This document shows, piece after piece, positions 63,463 through 64,000 of a stretch of 64,000 bases of DNA. A model generated the notes under the pieces. The model was not told the DNA's origin, did not search any database, and saw only the letters and a list, made by a program, of their open reading frames with translations. Positions within the stretch are counted from its first letter, which is position 1. Each line of letters opens with the position of its first letter. The translations under genes and the position numbers were made by a program. Origin of the DNA: Micromonospora sp. LH3U1 (GTDB taxonomy: Bacteria; Actinomycetota; Actinomycetes; Mycobacteriales; Micromonosporaceae); the NCBI RefSeq assembly GCF_028475105.1, contig NZ_CP116936.1, positions 6,447,501-6,511,500 of the forward strand. The letters are read 5' to 3'.

Positions 63463-64000
63463 TCAGATCGGTTCGAGTTGATCCAACCGGCGAAGAATGA
63501 CCCCCTCCCGCAGCGCCCACGGGCAGATGTCCAGCGAGTCAAGATCCAGGCGGCGCATCACCGCCTCGGCAACCACGGCACCGGCCAACAACTGGTGTGC
63601 CCGACCCGCGCTGACCCCCTCCAGCTCCATCAACTGGGCCGGTGGGATGTGCCGGATGAAGCCGATGACCTGCCGCAACCCGGCGCGGGTCAGGCTGCGC
63701 CGCACCCAGAGCCCGGCACCGGACGGCGCCGCCCCGGCCAGTCGGGCCAGGGTGCGGAACGTCTTCGAGGTGGCCACCGCCCGGTCCCAACCCACCTCGG
63801 TCATCTGATCGACGACCTTGTCCAGCCGCCCGTCCACGTACTCCCGGAGCTTGTCGACGGTCTCCGCCGACGGCGGGACCGCGCTGCCCGGGTCGACCCC
63901 CAGCCGCTCCCGGGTCAGCCGGCCGGCCCCGAGCGGCAGTGAGACCGCGACGTCCGGGTCCTCGTCGATGCCGGCGGCGATCTCCAGCGAGCCGCCGCCG
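63463..64000 (-). CDS. Ppx/GppA exopolyphosphatase family protein (partial)
   Basis: The gene continues beyond the right edge; the visible C-terminal 178 residues include the actin-fold phosphate loop GGGSLEIAAG at the very edge, SLPLGAGRLTRERLG, AVATSKTFRTLARLAGA, and the helical end RAHQLLAGAVVAEAVMRRLD with ICPWALREGVILRRLD. The family hydrolyses polyphosphate or pppGpp. Two ppx copies are common in actinobacteria; without the N-terminus I cannot tell which. It ends 75 bases before the TIM-barrel gene. Confidence 0.9.
   Translation of the reverse strand, partial: GGGSLEIAAGIDEDPDVAVSLPLGAGRLTRERLGVDPGSAVPPSAETVDKLREYVDGRLDKVVDQMTEVGWDRAVATSKTFRTLARLAGAAPSGAGLWVRRSLTRAGLRQVIGFIRHIPPAQLMELEGVSAGRAHQLLAGAVVAEAVMRRLDLDSLDICPWALREGVILRRLDQLEPI

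Overview
The window is about 73% G+C, with dense coding, frequent GTG and TTG starts and many 4-base stop/start overlaps. The gene order rex-hemA-hemC-hemD/cobA-hemB near bldN-rsbN, a small basic bS22-like gene and an excisionase-type HTH gene points to a filamentous actinobacterium. The style of the secreted polysaccharidases and the short inverted repeats between convergent genes suggests Micromonosporaceae (Micromonospora or a close relative). The genus is inference. No rRNA, tRNA, CRISPR array, integrase or transposase was seen, so this looks like chromosome with a few accessory patches.

Layout. 1-8.9 kb: the start of a CHASE3 sensor kinase coupled to a receiver-PP2C phosphatase, a membrane M28 peptidase, a STAND/TPR ATPase divergent from a one-span membrane protein, and a tight pair of a 2OG-Fe(II) oxygenase and a PLP dehydratase. 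9-16 kb: a mixed patch with a broken Nudix gene, a DinB protein coupled to a methyltransferase, an Smr-like protein, a TPR protein, a ROK kinase, an ABC-F ATPase and a BON-methyltransferase fusion. 16-23 kb: an arabinan/arabinoside utilisation locus (LacI regulator with tandem operators, GH51, sugar ABC importer, GH43 lipoprotein). 23-35 kb: secreted GHL10 hydrolase and phospholipase A2, a cyclase-domain/NB-ARC regulator, FmdB zinc ribbon, lytic transglycosylase, double GNAT and a large secreted LTD-nuclease-Calx-beta protein.

35-44 kb: an XRE regulator, a striking 28-bp-arm hairpin, then the tetrapyrrole operon reading leftwards from rex to hemB with a Rex operator upstream, and a two-component system. 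44-53 kb: acyl-CoA-synthetase-like protein with a thioredoxin-fold protein, the developmental sigma factor bldN (with a coupled leader ORF) and its predicted anti-sigma rsbN, HAD-IB phosphatase, acyltransferase, epimerase, bS22-like protein and HTH protein. 53-64 kb: a MacB-type three-part exporter preceded by a metalloprotease-like membrane protein, a TetR/hydrolase pair with a palindromic operator, proline dehydrogenase, an Asp-rich lipoprotein coupled to an ATP-grasp glutathionylspermidine-synthase-like enzyme, a CGNR regulator, a TIM-barrel isomerase and the end of a Ppx/GppA phosphatase.

How the genes work together. The arabinose locus is self-contained: secreted enzymes release oligomers, the ABC importer takes them up, and the GH51 enzyme trims them inside, all under LacI control. 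Rex couples NADH/NAD+ balance to haem synthesis. BldN and RsbN form a sigma/anti-sigma switch. No single large undescribed system is obvious. The best candidates for new biology are the oxygenase/dehydratase pair, the lipoprotein/ATP-grasp pair, the BldN leader ORF and the two families of long inverted repeats.
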